From Gammaproteobacteria bacterium (GTDB lineage: Bacteria; Pseudomonadota; Gammaproteobacteria; Pseudomonadales; Azotimanducaceae), in NCBI GenBank assembly GCA_016874135.1, contig VGVE01000033.1:1-32768 (forward strand): a stretch of 32,768 nucleotides of DNA, given 5' to 3'. This document shows positions 9,124-17,995 of this stretch, piece after piece. A program made the translations under genes and the position numbers. The notes under the pieces are model-generated. The model saw nothing but the letters and a program-made list of their open reading frames with translations. It ran no database searches and was not told the DNA's origin. Each line of letters starts with the position of its first letter. The stretch's first letter is position 1.

Positions 9124-11673
9124 TTACAACACACGAGCGACAACCTTGGTGTCAAACACCTCGATAACGTCGCCAACCCGCACATCGCTGTAGTTGCGAA
9201 CACCGATGCCACATTCAGTTCCACTTCGAACTTCGGCAATGTCATCCTTGAAGCGACGCAGAGAATCGAGTTCGCCTTCAAAGATAACCACGTTACCGCG
9301 CAGCACACGAATGGGCTTGTTACGGAACACACCACCTTCCAGCACGATACAGCCGGCGATCTGACCAAACTTGGGTGACCGGAAGACATCTCGGACTTCA
9401 GCCACACCAACGATCTCTTCCCGGATCTCGGGCGCCAACATGCCGGTCAGGACCTGTTTCACATCATCGATCAGCTCGTAGATGATGCTGTAGTAACGAA
9501 GTTCGACACCCTCACGTTCGATGATCGCTTTGGCCGCACTGTCAGCCCGCGCATTGAATCCAAAGATCACCGCACCGTAGGTGATGGCCATGTTGACGTC
9601 GGACTCGGTGATCGCACCGACACCCGAGCCCAGCACGCTGACCTGCACCTCGTCATTGCCAATATCCGCAAGTGCATGCGTGATTGCTTCGAGGCTGCCG
9701 CGCACGTCCGTCTTCAGAACCAGCTTCATGACCCGCTTTTCGCCTTCACCGAGGCTTGCAAACAGGTTTTCGAGTTTCGCTGCCTGCTGGGTTGCCTGAC
9801 GCTTCTCGTTAGTTTTTGCACGACGGAAGTCGGCGAGCTCCCGCGCAGTTCGCTCGTCAGGGGCGACGCCGAAATCGTCACCGGCGCCCGGTATCCCACC
9901 GAGGCCAAGCAGTTCCACAGCCATGGAAGGAAGCACTTCATCAACTTGCTGGCCCTGGTCGTCAAGCATCGCGCGAGCGCGCCCGAAGTACTCTCCGGCA
10001 ATGACCACATCACCTCGACGAAGGGTGCCGTTCTGCACCAGAATCGTGACCACCGGACCGCGACCGCGATCAAGCTTGGACTCGACCACAACCCCTCGCG
10101 CCGGTGCTTTCGGAACCGCCTTCAGCTCGAGCAGTTCTGCCTGCAGAAGAATCGCGTCGAGCAGGCTGTCGATCCCCATGCCGGTCAACGCTGAAATGGG
10201 TACAAACTGGGTATCGCCGCCCCACGTATCTGGCAGAACATCGCGCTGCGCAAGTTCACTTGTGACACGTTCGGGGTCAGCGCCCTGAAGGTCCATCTTA
10301 TTGATGGCTACGATGATGGGCACACCTGCTGCCTTGGCGTGCTGAATGGCTTCCTCGGTCTGCGGCATAACACCGTCGTCGGCCGCAACCACCAGTATCA
10401 CGATATCGGTAACCCTGGCACCACGTGCCCGCATCGCCGTAAATGCGGCGTGTCCGGGGGTATCGATGAAGGTGACTTGCCCTTTGGGGGTACTGACGCT
10501 GTACGCACCGATGTGTTGCGTAATGCCCCCGGCCTCGCCTTTGACCACATGACTCTTGCGGATGTAATCCAGCAGCGAAGTCTTGCCATGGTCGACATGG
10601 CCCATAACGGTTACAACCGGTGGTCGTGAGACCTGCTCACCTTCGATCTGCAACGATTCAGTGTGGGCCGCTTCAATCGCATCATCCCGAACAAGCTTCG
10701 GCTTGTGTCCGAGTTCTTCGACAACAAGAATCGCCGTGTCCTGGTCGATCGCCTGGTTGATGGTCGCCATCACACCAAGCTTCATCAGCTGCTTGATGAC
10801 CTCACTAGCTTTTACCGTCATCCGGCTGGCAAGTTCACCAACTGTAATCGCGTCCGGAATGTCGACATCACGGGAGATGAACTCAGTCGGTCGGAACTCG
10901 CCGCCTTGTTGATCGACATGGAGCCCATGCGGGCCGGCGCGGTGTCGCTGCTTGCGGCCACCTTTCAGCTTCAGCTCTACCCGACCACTTTCAGACTCTT
11001 CCTCATTTCCACCTTCCCGGCGGCGATCGCGATCTTTTTCCTTGCCGCGACCCCGTTTGCCACTTCGGTCATCCGACGCTGGCCGGGCTTGTGCATCCGC
11101 AATCTTTGCCCCCGCATCGACAGCCTGCGCGGGTTCCCTCTTTGCCTGCTTCATCGCTTCGGCTTCGCGCGCGACCCTCTGCGCCTCAAGGCGCACCCGC
11201 TCTTCTTCCTTGAGCCGTGCCTCATCTTTACGCCGCTCTTCTTCACGACGTTGCACTTCCTCGCGCTGCAACGCTTCAGCGCGTCGGGCCTCTTCCTCGC
11301 GTATCCGCCGCGCTTCGAGCTCGGCCTGCGGTGTGCTGGGTGCTTCGGCTTCCGGCGCATCTCCGCCTTCAGCTTCGCTGCGCTTGACGAACACCCGCTT
11401 GCGGCGAACTTCAACCGTCACGCTGCGCCCGGTCTTGCCCTGACCTGTCTTCAGCGTGCCGACTGATTTCCGGGTCAGCGTGATCTTCTTCGGTGCAGCC
11501 GCGTCTGCACCATGGGATTTCTGCAGCCAGGCGAGCAGCGTCTGTTTCTGTTCTTCGGAAACGCTCTCGTTCTCGCCCGAGTGCGGCAGTCCGGCTTCCC
11601 GCATCTGCGAAAGCAGCCGTTCCACCGGAACTCCGACTGTAATCGCAAGCTTTTTAACCGTGACATCGGCCAT
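9124..11673 (-). CDS. infB: Translation initiation factor IF-2
   Basis: GTPase that places initiator fMet-tRNA on the 30S subunit and promotes subunit joining. 849 residues. Layout: IF2-N domain (1-50), a long charged Arg/Glu-rich helical stretch (about 115-180), a basic linker (about 200-250), a second IF2-N-like region (about 270-330), then the GTPase domain with G1 GHVDHGKT (358-365), DTPGH (404-408) and NKMD (458-461), followed by the beta-barrel and fMet-tRNA-binding domains. ATG 11673 follows GGATAAAG. It lies 89 bases after nusA. Shorter in-frame forms, as known in E. coli, are possible but not resolved here. Confidence 0.98.
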   Translation of the reverse strand: MADVTVKKLAITVGVPVERLLSQMREAGLPHSGENESVSEEQKQTLLAWLQKSHGADAAAPKKITLTRKSVGTLKTGQGKTGRSVTVEVRRKRVFVKRSEAEGGDAPEAEAPSTPQAELEARRIREEEARRAEALQREEVQRREEERRKDEARLKEEERVRLEAQRVAREAEAMKQAKREPAQAVDAGAKIADAQARPASDDRSGKRGRGKEKDRDRRREGGNEEESESGRVELKLKGGRKQRHRAGPHGLHVDQQGGEFRPTEFISRDVDIPDAITVGELASRMTVKASEVIKQLMKLGVMATINQAIDQDTAILVVEELGHKPKLVRDDAIEAAHTESLQIEGEQVSRPPVVTVMGHVDHGKTSLLDYIRKSHVVKGEAGGITQHIGAYSVSTPKGQVTFIDTPGHAAFTAMRARGARVTDIVILVVAADDGVMPQTEEAIQHAKAAGVPIIVAINKMDLQGADPERVTSELAQRDVLPDTWGGDTQFVPISALTGMGIDSLLDAILLQAELLELKAVPKAPARGVVVESKLDRGRGPVVTILVQNGTLRRGDVVIAGEYFGRARAMLDDQGQQVDEVLPSMAVELLGLGGIPGAGDDFGVAPDERTARELADFRRAKTNEKRQATQQAAKLENLFASLGEGEKRVMKLVLKTDVRGSLEAITHALADIGNDEVQVSVLGSGVGAITESDVNMAITYGAVIFGFNARADSAAKAIIEREGVELRYYSIIYELIDDVKQVLTGMLAPEIREEIVGVAEVRDVFRSPKFGQIAGCIVLEGGVFRNKPIRVLRGNVVIFEGELDSLRRFKDDIAEVRSGTECGIGVRNYSDVRVGDVIEVFDTKVVARVL

Positions 11674-11700
11674 AGTCTTTATCCGTTCTCCAAGCCTCGG

Positions 11701-11722
11701 CGGCGCATTTCACACCCTGCGC
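11701..11722 (-). other. nusA-infB intercistronic hairpin
   Basis: GGCGCA (11701-11706) pairs with TGCGCC (11717-11722) across a 10-base loop, about 28 bases before the infB start. No T-run follows. It could affect mRNA stability or infB translation; no function can be assigned. Confidence 0.25.
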
Positions 11723-11762
11723 CACGCGCCCTGCTCATTGGGAGTAACACTTAAGCAACCCG

Positions 11763-13265
11763 TTAGTCGTCCGTATCTTCAAACCACGGGGCGCGTGCCG
11801 CCATGATCAATTCCGCCGCCCGTTCTTCGCTCATGTCAGGAACGATTTCCTGCAGGTCCGGAACCGCCAGTTCGGCCAGGTCTTCCATCGTGATGACACC
11901 ATGGCCCGCAAGTTTGAACGCGAGCTGTCGATCCATGCCGTCCATTTCGAGCAGATCGTCGGCTGGCGTGCCTCCTGAGAGTTGCTCTTCGGATGCAATG
12001 GCACGCGTCAACAACGCGTCTTTTGCCCGGTTACGCAACTCTTCGACAATTTCCGCATCAAAACCGTCGATCGCAGTCATCTCTTCTACAGGTACGTAGG
12101 CGATTTCTTCGAGTGTGGTAAAACCCTCCTCCACAAGAACAGCCGCCACATCCTCATCCACAGACAAGGCATCCATGAAGTTCTGAATGTGGCCGCCCGC
12201 TTCCGCCTGCTGTTTCTCGACCGCTTCATTCTCGGTCATGATGTTAAGGGCCCAACCGGTCAACTCGCTGGCCAGCCTGACGTTCTGGCCTCCCCGGCCG
12301 ATGGCCTGTGCCAGATTTTCTTCTGACACAGCCACTTCCATGGTGTGGGTTTCTTCGTCCACGACGATGGAAGCAACCTGTGCGGGTTCGAGCGCGTTGA
12401 TGGCGAGCTGCGCAGGATTCTCATCCCACGGCACGATGTCGATACGTTCACCGGCAAGTTCTCCAGAGACTGCCTGAACCCGCGAACCTCTCATGCCCAC
12501 ACAGGCCCCGACGGGGTCGATTCGGCCGTCGTTCGTCTTCACCGCAATCTTGGCCCGGGATCCCGGATCGCGTGCCGCTGAACGAATCTCGATAACCTGC
12601 TCCGCAACCTCCGGCACTTCCAGCTTGAACAGCTCAATCAGCATGGCTGGCGATGTACGCGTTAGCATGAGTTGAGGCCCACGATTCTCCGGTTGTACCT
12701 CGAGCAGCAGCGCACGAATGCGATCATTGATTCGAAAGGACTCGCGCGGGATCAGGTGCTCACGCTTGAGCAATCCTTCGGCGTTGTTGCCAAGGTCGAT
12801 GATCACGTTGTCCCGACCGATCTTCTTGACCGTGCCGGCAATGAGCTCGCCCACTCGAGGGAGATACTCAGCGACGATCTTGGCGCGCTCGGCCTCACGC
12901 ACTTTTTGCACGATGACCTGTTTCGCTGTCTGCGCTGCGATGCGGCCGAATTCGACGGACTCGACTGGCTCTTCGATCACGCTGCCAATCTGCAGGTTGG
13001 GGTCCCGCTCCTTCGCCTTCGCGATGTCCACCTGTGCGTGCGGATTCGGCTCTTCCTCCTCTGCAAGATCGACCACCGTCCACTGACGCACAGTGGAGTA
13101 TTCGCCGGTATGGCGGTCGATGCTGATCCTGAACTCGGCACCTTCTTCGTAACGCCTCTTCGTCGCCATGGCGAGCGCTGATTCCAGCGCTTCGAAAATG
13201 ACTTCCTTGGCGACACCTTTCTCATTGGAAACGGAGTCGACTACCGTCAGCACTTCTTTGCTCAT
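11763..13265 (-). CDS. nusA: Transcription termination/antitermination protein NusA
   Basis: RNA polymerase-associated factor that modulates pausing, intrinsic and Rho termination and rRNA antitermination. 500 residues. Layout: N-terminal polymerase-binding domain (about 1-125), S1 (about 135-200, GELIAGTVKKIGRDNVIIDLG), KH1 and KH2 (including VGMRGSRVQ and IGRGGQNVR), then two acidic C-terminal repeats. That two-repeat form is typical of Gammaproteobacteria. I chose ATG 13265 over an upstream extension because GGGAG lies just before it and the product begins MSKEVLTVVDSVSNEKG like E. coli NusA. It lies 16 bases after rimP. NusA is known to feed back on termination in its own operon leader, and a leader terminator is present here. 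Confidence 0.97.
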   Translation of the reverse strand: MSKEVLTVVDSVSNEKGVAKEVIFEALESALAMATKRRYEEGAEFRISIDRHTGEYSTVRQWTVVDLAEEEEPNPHAQVDIAKAKERDPNLQIGSVIEEPVESVEFGRIAAQTAKQVIVQKVREAERAKIVAEYLPRVGELIAGTVKKIGRDNVIIDLGNNAEGLLKREHLIPRESFRINDRIRALLLEVQPENRGPQLMLTRTSPAMLIELFKLEVPEVAEQVIEIRSAARDPGSRAKIAVKTNDGRIDPVGACVGMRGSRVQAVSGELAGERIDIVPWDENPAQLAINALEPAQVASIVVDEETHTMEVAVSEENLAQAIGRGGQNVRLASELTGWALNIMTENEAVEKQQAEAGGHIQNFMDALSVDEDVAAVLVEEGFTTLEEIAYVPVEEMTAIDGFDAEIVEELRNRAKDALLTRAIASEEQLSGGTPADDLLEMDGMDRQLAFKLAGHGVITMEDLAELAVPDLQEIVPDMSEERAAELIMAARAPWFEDTDD

Positions 13266-13281
13266 GTTTCTCCCGTCTCGC

Positions 13282-13740
13282 TCAATCAAACTGCGGGACA
13301 ATCCGCGCCCGCTGCACGTTTTCTACCGGAAAGACGTACTCAGCCCCGTCTACATGCAAATACGCTTCACCGTCTTCGAACGCCGCAAGTACACCAACAA
13401 AATGCTTCTGCCCTTCAAACGCCTGATGCAGCCGAACATCCACTGTCTCACCGGTTGAACGGCCGTACTGTTCCGGCTTGAATAGAACGCGATCCATACC
13501 CGGCGAAGACACTTCCAGCGTATAGGCACTCGTAATCACGTCAGCGATATCCAGAACATCACTGACATGACGGCTCACGTTCTCGCAATCCTCTACCGTC
13601 ACACCCGCTTCCCGGTCTATGTAGATCCGCAGTCGCGAATGCCTGCCCTGGGAAACAAACTCGATTCCCCAGATCTCGCAGCCTTGCCCGGCAACAGCCG
13701 GTGCAAGCAATCTCTCAATCTCCTGCTCTTTTCGATTCAA
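13282..13740 (-). CDS. rimP: Ribosome maturation factor RimP
   Basis: Needed for efficient 30S assembly, around S19 binding. 152 residues; VEDCENVSRHVSDVLD and LEVSSPGMDRVLF are the conserved RimP segments, and the end VQRARIVPQFD matches the family. The only start codon between the upstream in-frame stop and the conserved region is TTG 13740, and it has no clear ribosome site. AGCAGGAG, nine bases before an internal TTG at codon 11, is a possible alternative. It heads the protein-coding part of the nusA-infB operon, 82 bases after an intrinsic terminator. Confidence 0.94.
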   Translation of the reverse strand: MNRKEQEIERLLAPAVAGQGCEIWGIEFVSQGRHSRLRIYIDREAGVTVEDCENVSRHVSDVLDIADVITSAYTLEVSSPGMDRVLFKPEQYGRSTGETVDVRLHQAFEGQKHFVGVLAAFEDGEAYLHVDGAEYVFPVENVQRARIVPQFD

Positions 13741-13821
13741 TTCGAAAACCCGATTCGAGGCGCATGCGCCATCGCCCGACTACGTCCGAATGACGCCGCC
13801 GTTTCGACCCTTGCTTGCGGG

Positions 13822-13847
13822 AAAAAAAAATGGGCAGAACGCCCATT
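13822..13847 (-). terminator. Intrinsic terminator in rimP leader (attenuator candidate)
   Basis: On the - strand a perfect 7-bp stem AATGGGC/GCCCATT with loop GTTCT is followed by nine T. This is the clearest intrinsic terminator in the window. It sits between tRNA-fMet and rimP, so it would end tRNA transcripts and limit readthrough into rimP-nusA-infB. Terminator-ended leaders before rimP have been described in Gammaproteobacteria (rimP-leader type), and NusA, encoded downstream, acts at such sites. Confidence 0.85.
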
Positions 13848-13874
13848 CACTTTCGCTTGCCAGACTTCTTCAGA

Positions 13875-13891
13875 TCCTGAGCTTCTCAGGA
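13875..13891 (-). ncRNA. rimP leader hairpin upstream of terminator
   Basis: TCCTGAG and CTCAGGA form a perfect 7-bp stem with a 3-base loop, 27 bases before the terminator stem. With the terminator it makes the two-stem layout expected of a leader RNA. Whether it is an antiterminator, a protein site or only a stability stem cannot be decided from one sequence. Confidence 0.45.
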
Positions 13892-13959
13892 GATGAGGTG
13901 TCGTTGCCTGCGAACATTTCCTAAAGCCACGGACGACCCCGCTGACTACGGTCTGTTCG

Positions 13960-13976
13960 CCGTGTGAATCACACGG
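13960..13976 (-). other. Hairpin downstream of tRNA-fMet
   Basis: CCGTGTG and CACACGG form a perfect 7-bp stem with a 3-base loop, 50 bases after the tRNA-fMet 3' end. No T-run follows. It may protect or define the tRNA precursor 3' end, or belong to the rimP leader fold. Confidence 0.35.
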
Positions 13977-14026
13977 TTAAACGCACTCCACCTGATCCGG
14001 CAGCCCATTCAGGGACTTGCCAAAAT

Positions 14027-14103
<77 letters not shown>

Positions 14104-14118
14104 TCAGCAAGGGGCGGC

Positions 14119-14148
14119 ATTATAGGTAGGGTCCCTCCACCTGCGCAA
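14119..14148 (-). promoter_or_regulatory. Promoter of tRNA-fMet-rimP-nusA operon
   Basis: A perfect TATAAT (14119-14124) lies 18 bases after TTGCGC (14143-14148). The expected start is near 14112, just before the tRNA 5' end at 14103. The bases after the -10 box are GCCGCCCC, a GC-rich discriminator typical of stable-RNA promoters under ppGpp/DksA control. The -35 element is weak. Confidence 0.65.
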
Positions 14149-14209
14149 CCACGCAAGAGGACAATCCTCTGGCTCGGAGCTCCCGTGGCCGGGTTCGATG
14201 AACTGATTC

Positions 14210-14295
14210 TGGTGCCGAAGGCGAGACTCGAACTCGCACGGGCTAGGCCCACTACCCCCTCAAGATAGCGTGTCTACCAATTCCACCACTTCGGC
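14210..14295 (-). tRNA. tRNA-Leu (GAG)
   Basis: 86 bases with encoded CCA, a class II tRNA with a long variable arm. Acceptor GCCGAAG pairs with CTTCGGC, the anticodon stem CTATC/GGTAG carries GAG, and the T arm GCGAG-TTCGAGT-CTCGC is regular. It lies after secG as leuU does in E. coli, and was probably once or still is cotranscribed with secG. Confidence 0.96.
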
Positions 14296-14361
14296 AATCA
14301 GTCGAGAAAGACGGGCGCTGCTTTGTTTTTCAGCCGCCCCATACCAAGTTTGATCCGTCGG

Positions 14362-14757
14362 TCAGACCTCAGGAACGCGCGAATCTACACTTTGTGGTTC
14401 TTCAGTCAATCGACTGTCGGTACTTTCTTCACCCAATGGAGCTTCAACCGCTGGCGCGCTTTCACTTGCGGCCTCTGCTGGAAGCTGCGGCAGCCCTTCA
14501 ATCTCTACGTTGCCCGCGCGCTGCTTCGCGGTGTAGGCAAGTCCAAAGGTGATGGCAAAGAAACCGATAGCGAGCCACACGGTCAGTTTCGTCATGAAGG
14601 AGTTCGCACCCGCGCTGCCGAATACAGTGTTCGCTGATCCACTGCCAAATGCGGCGCCTACTTCAGCGCCCTTCCCTTGTTGTACCAGCACGAGCACAGT
14701 CAAGGCGATGGCATCGGCAACCAGCAGTATCAGCAGTACCGTTTCAATGGCGTCCAT
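14362..14757 (-). CDS. secG: Protein translocase subunit SecG
   Basis: Small inner-membrane subunit of the SecYEG channel. 131 residues with two predicted membrane segments (about 4-25 and 57-76) joined by the conserved loop QQGKGAEVGAAFGSGSA. The polar C-terminal tail of about 50 residues is rich in Glu, Ala and Ser, as in many SecG proteins. ATG 14757 follows GGAAGAG. It stands 80 bases after tpiA and before tRNA-Leu. Confidence 0.96.
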   Translation of the reverse strand: MDAIETVLLILLVADAIALTVLVLVQQGKGAEVGAAFGSGSANTVFGSAGANSFMTKLTVWLAIGFFAITFGLAYTAKQRAGNVEIEGLPQLPAEAASESAPAVEAPLGEESTDSRLTEEPQSVDSRVPEV

Positions 14758-14837
14758 CTACAGACTCTTCCAGTTTTCCCGATCAGTTCAAACGTTAACC
14801 AAACCTAAACACTTACGAAGGCCGACCTGTCCCGCCA

Positions 14838-15602
14838 TCACAGGCGTTTGGCGCGGCGCAGACTTTCGCCGATCTTCATGAACCTGGCTCCATCGAGCGC
14901 AACTCCACCAACCAGCGCGCCGTCGACAGATGGACCCTGAAAAAGTCCATCGGCGCTTGTCTCGCTGACGCTGCCTCCGTAGAGCACCGTCATCTCTTTG
15001 TCCTTCCCGATATCACCCGCCGCCGAAAGGATGCCGCGAATACAGTTATGCATCTCTTCAACCTGGAGAGCGCTGGCGCTCTTTCCCGTACCTATAGCCC
15101 ACACCGGCTCATAGGCAACAATAAGGGTCGTTCGCTCCGGCCCGTTCAATCCGGCCGTCACCGCCGTCAGCTGACGCGCCACCACAGCTTCCGCTTCTCC
15201 GGCGGACCGCTCTGCCAGCGTTTCACCAACACAGAGGATCGGCTGCAGGCCTGCCCGGTAAGCAGCACGGACCTTGTTTGCAATCCGAGCATCGCTCTCC
15301 CCGGAGTACCTTCTTCGTTCCAAGTGCCCGGCAATCACATACCGGCCACCGAGATCCGCAACCATTTCAGCGGAGGCCTCTCCGGTAAACGCACCCGCAG
15401 CCGCCTCATGGACGTTTTGGGCACCGAGTGCCAGAAAAGGTGCATGCCGGCTCAGTATCTCATTGGCCAGACCGATGTATCCGACCGGAGGGAACAGTAC
15501 CAACTCAACCCCTTCAATGGGCCGAATCAGCCTGATCCACGATTCAACCATCGCCCGTGAACCGTGCATCTTCCAGTTTGCCGCAACAATCTTCCGGCTC
15601 AT
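14838..15602 (-). CDS. tpiA: Triosephosphate isomerase
   Basis: Interconverts dihydroxyacetone phosphate and glyceraldehyde 3-phosphate. 254 residues from ATG 15602, chosen because MSRKIVAANWKMHGS is the normal family N-terminus; TTG or GTG codons upstream would add up to 14 residues without a good ribosome site. Catalytic residues seen: Lys11 (NWKMHG), His93, and Glu165 (AYEPVWAIGTGK), plus the phosphate-binding YGGSV and VDGALVGG. Oddity: the near-invariant GHSERR is GHLERR here, with Leu94 in place of the Ser beside the catalytic His. All else is intact. It lies between glmM and secG as in Pseudomonas. Confidence 0.97.
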   Translation of the reverse strand: MSRKIVAANWKMHGSRAMVESWIRLIRPIEGVELVLFPPVGYIGLANEILSRHAPFLALGAQNVHEAAAGAFTGEASAEMVADLGGRYVIAGHLERRRYSGESDARIANKVRAAYRAGLQPILCVGETLAERSAGEAEAVVARQLTAVTAGLNGPERTTLIVAYEPVWAIGTGKSASALQVEEMHNCIRGILSAAGDIGKDKEMTVLYGGSVSETSADGLFQGPSVDGALVGGVALDGARFMKIGESLRRAKRL

Positions 15603-15620
15603 TGAATCAGACACGTCATC

Positions 15621-15642
15621 GCCCGCCGGGCCGAGGGCGGGC
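15621..15642 (-). other. GC-rich hairpin before tpiA
   Basis: GCCCGCC (15621-15627) pairs perfectly with GGCGGGC (15636-15642) across an 8-base loop, ending 18 bases before the tpiA ATG. No T-run follows. It could shape translation of tpiA or mRNA decay between glmM and tpiA. Confidence 0.3.
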
Positions 15643-15695
15643 AATGGTAATCGCGGACATCTGAAAAAGCACCCGCTCAGACCCGTTGGCCGCGG

Positions 15696-17057
15696 TCAAT
15701 GACTCAGCCCGCTGCTCGCCGCTCCCAGGTTCTCGGCAACCCAGGCAAGTTCCTCAGCGATTGACTTCACTTCGAGGGCGTCCTCACCTTCGACCATAAC
15801 TCTGAGCACCGGCTCGGTGCCGCTCGGACGAACGAGAACTCGACCCCTTCCTCCAAGCATCTGTTCCTTTTCCGCAACGGCGGCTTTCATTTCCGGATGG
15901 GCAGCGGCCAGTTTCGGATCGCTGACCTTCACGTTGATCATGTTCTGGGGCGTCTTGTGCATGCCATCAAGCAGCTCCGAGAGGCTGCGGTCACTGTCCT
16001 TGGCAGCACGGAGAACCTGGAGCGCCGCGACGATCCCGTCTCCGGTGGTTGTTCGATCCAGACAGACGATGTGTCCGGAGGACTCGCCGCCGAGTTGCCA
16101 CGACCGTGCTTTCATGCGCTCGAGCACGTATCGATCCCCGACCGACGCTCTTTCGAACGGAATGGACGCTGCGCTCAAGGCGCGCTCCAGCCCAAAATTC
16201 GACATCACCGTACCGACTACACCTCCAGTGAGTTCATTCGACTGCTGACGGTGCCTGGCAATGATGTACAACAGCTCGTCACCATCAACTTCGCGGCCCG
16301 CCTCATCAACCATCATCAGCCTGTCGCCATCGCCATCGAAGGCAATGCCGAGATCAGCGCGGTGCTCACGAACTTTTTCAGCCAGAAGCGCCGTGTGCGT
16401 CGAGCCGCAGCCTTCATTGATGTTCATGCCATCCGGTTCATTGCCGATGACGATCGTATCGGCTCCGAGCTCTTCGAAGACTCCTGGAGCGACGTGGTAG
16501 GTCGCCCCGTGTGCACAATCCACGACGATTCGCAGACCGTTGAGGTGAAAGCCCCGATCGACGGTGGCTTTGCAAAATCCAATGTAGCTACCGGCTGCAT
16601 CCAGAAGTCGAGCAGCCTTGCCAAGCTGTTCCGATGAAACACATACCATCCTGGAGTCAAGCATGGCCTCTATCTCAAGTTCGACTTCGTCGGGCAACTT
16701 GTTACCGTTGCCATCAAAGAACTTGATGCCGTTGTCGTAGTAAGGGTTGTGCGATGCTGAAATCACGACCCCCGCATCCGCGCGCAAAGTGCGGGTCAGA
16801 TAGGCGATACCCGGGGTGGGCATCGGTCCGATCAGACCGACATCAACTCCAGCGCTGACCAGCCCCGATTCCAGAACGGACTCGAGCATGTAACCGGAGA
16901 TCCGCGTGTCTTTGCCGATCAGAATCTGGCTTCTGCCCCCGCGCTGCGCAAACACCCGCCCCACCGCCCATCCAAGTCGAAGACAGAACTCCGGCGTAAT
17001 CGGGAACTGACCAACCCTCCCGCGAATTCCATCCGTACCAAAGTGTGTTCTGCTCAT
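15696..17057 (-). CDS. glmM: Phosphoglucosamine mutase
   Basis: Converts glucosamine 6-phosphate to glucosamine 1-phosphate for UDP-N-acetylglucosamine, and so for peptidoglycan and LPS. 453 residues, normal. Seen: [11 protein letters not shown] (6-16), the phosphoserine loop [12 protein letters not shown] with Ser102, the metal loop DGDGDR (241-246), the sugar-binding GESSGH (324-329) and the C-terminal phosphate-binding RPSGTEP. ATG 17057 lies 18 bases after the folP stop. A short AAGGA lies 12 bases upstream, a little far. The folP-glmM pair is conserved in Gammaproteobacteria. Confidence 0.98.
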   Translation of the reverse strand: MSRTHFGTDGIRGRVGQFPITPEFCLRLGWAVGRVFAQRGGRSQILIGKDTRISGYMLESVLESGLVSAGVDVGLIGPMPTPGIAYLTRTLRADAGVVISASHNPYYDNGIKFFDGNGNKLPDEVELEIEAMLDSRMVCVSSEQLGKAARLLDAAGSYIGFCKATVDRGFHLNGLRIVVDCAHGATYHVAPGVFEELGADTIVIGNEPDGMNINEGCGSTHTALLAEKVREHRADLGIAFDGDGDRLMMVDEAGREVDGDELLYIIARHRQQSNELTGGVVGTVMSNFGLERALSAASIPFERASVGDRYVLERMKARSWQLGGESSGHIVCLDRTTTGDGIVAALQVLRAAKDSDRSLSELLDGMHKTPQNMINVKVSDPKLAAAHPEMKAAVAEKEQMLGGRGRVLVRPSGTEPVLRVMVEGEDALEVKSIAEELAWVAENLGAASSGLSH

Positions 17058-17075
17058 CCTCTGTTTGTTTCCTTG

Positions 17076-17987
17076 TCAACGTCCCGTCCGGATTCCACTT
17101 CGCGGGCCTTCCGGGAATCCACCCGCTCTCTGCAACGCCTGTTGCACCGCCAATCCGTCACCTGTCGCCGCGATGTCGTGCACGCGGATGATGCTCACTC
17201 CCCGCTCTGCCGCCAGCACCGCGAGCGCAACACTGCCGTAAACACGGTTCTGCACATCGCGACCAGTAATCTGGCCGATGGTCGACTTTCTCGAAACCCC
17301 GATCATCACCGGGAATCCCAGCGCGACAACACGCTCGATTCCCCTGAGCAGTTCCAGGTTGTGTTCGAGCCGCTTGCCGAAGCCGATACCGGGATCCACC
17401 ACGATCTGATCCTCCCGCACACCAGCGCGCAGTGCTCTTTCGATCTGCTGCTCCAGAAAAACCCGAACCTCGTCGCAAACGGACTGGTAATCCGGGCTCT
17501 TCTGCATTGTCGCCGGCTCTCCGCACATGTGCATGAGACACAGGCCCGCTCCGGAATGAGCAACCAGTCGCAACATGTCCGGGTCACGGCCACCAGAGAC
17601 ATCATTCACAAAGTGGCAGCCCGCGGTGATCGCCTCGCGCGCAACGACAGAATTGCGGGTATCAATTGACAACAACGTTTCGAGCCCGGCGAGGCGCAAG
17701 ACGACTGGCAAGGTACGCCTGATTTCTTCATCAAAACTGACGGGTGTAGCGCCTGGGCGAGTCGATTCTCCCCCGATGTCGAGCATGGCTGCACCATCGG
17801 CAACCATTTGCCGCGCAGCACTTTCTACCGCACTCAGGTCAAATCCGCCCTTGCCATCACCAAACCGCCCGCCATCGGAAAACGAATCCGGTGTGACGTT
17901 GAGGACTCCGAGGATGGCGGGACGAGTCAGGTCGAGCCAGCGGTCCTTACACCGGACTCGCTGGCTTCCTTCTGCTGCTGGCGGCAT
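17076..17987 (-). CDS. folP: Dihydropteroate synthase
   Basis: Condenses p-aminobenzoate with dihydropterin pyrophosphate in folate synthesis; the target of sulfonamides. 303 residues. Seen: GVLNVTPDSFSDGG (27-40), DIGGESTRPGA (70-80), the pterin-binding SRKS with Lys234 (232-235) and IRVHD (267-271). The C-terminal 20 residues or so are slightly longer than in E. coli. ATG 17987 lies 8 bases after the ftsH stop. No strong ribosome site is seen, so coupling to ftsH is likely. Confidence 0.97.
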   Translation of the reverse strand: MPPAAEGSQRVRCKDRWLDLTRPAILGVLNVTPDSFSDGGRFGDGKGGFDLSAVESAARQMVADGAAMLDIGGESTRPGATPVSFDEEIRRTLPVVLRLAGLETLLSIDTRNSVVAREAITAGCHFVNDVSGGRDPDMLRLVAHSGAGLCLMHMCGEPATMQKSPDYQSVCDEVRVFLEQQIERALRAGVREDQIVVDPGIGFGKRLEHNLELLRGIERVVALGFPVMIGVSRKSTIGQITGRDVQNRVYGSVALAVLAAERGVSIIRVHDIAATGDGLAVQQALQRAGGFPEGPRSGIRTGR

Positions 17988-17995
17988 TTGCCGTA

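Noticed and set aside
12672..13181. Open frame of 169 codons on the + strand
   Set aside because: It is antisense to nusA, with no recognisable domain or ribosome site; a coding shadow.
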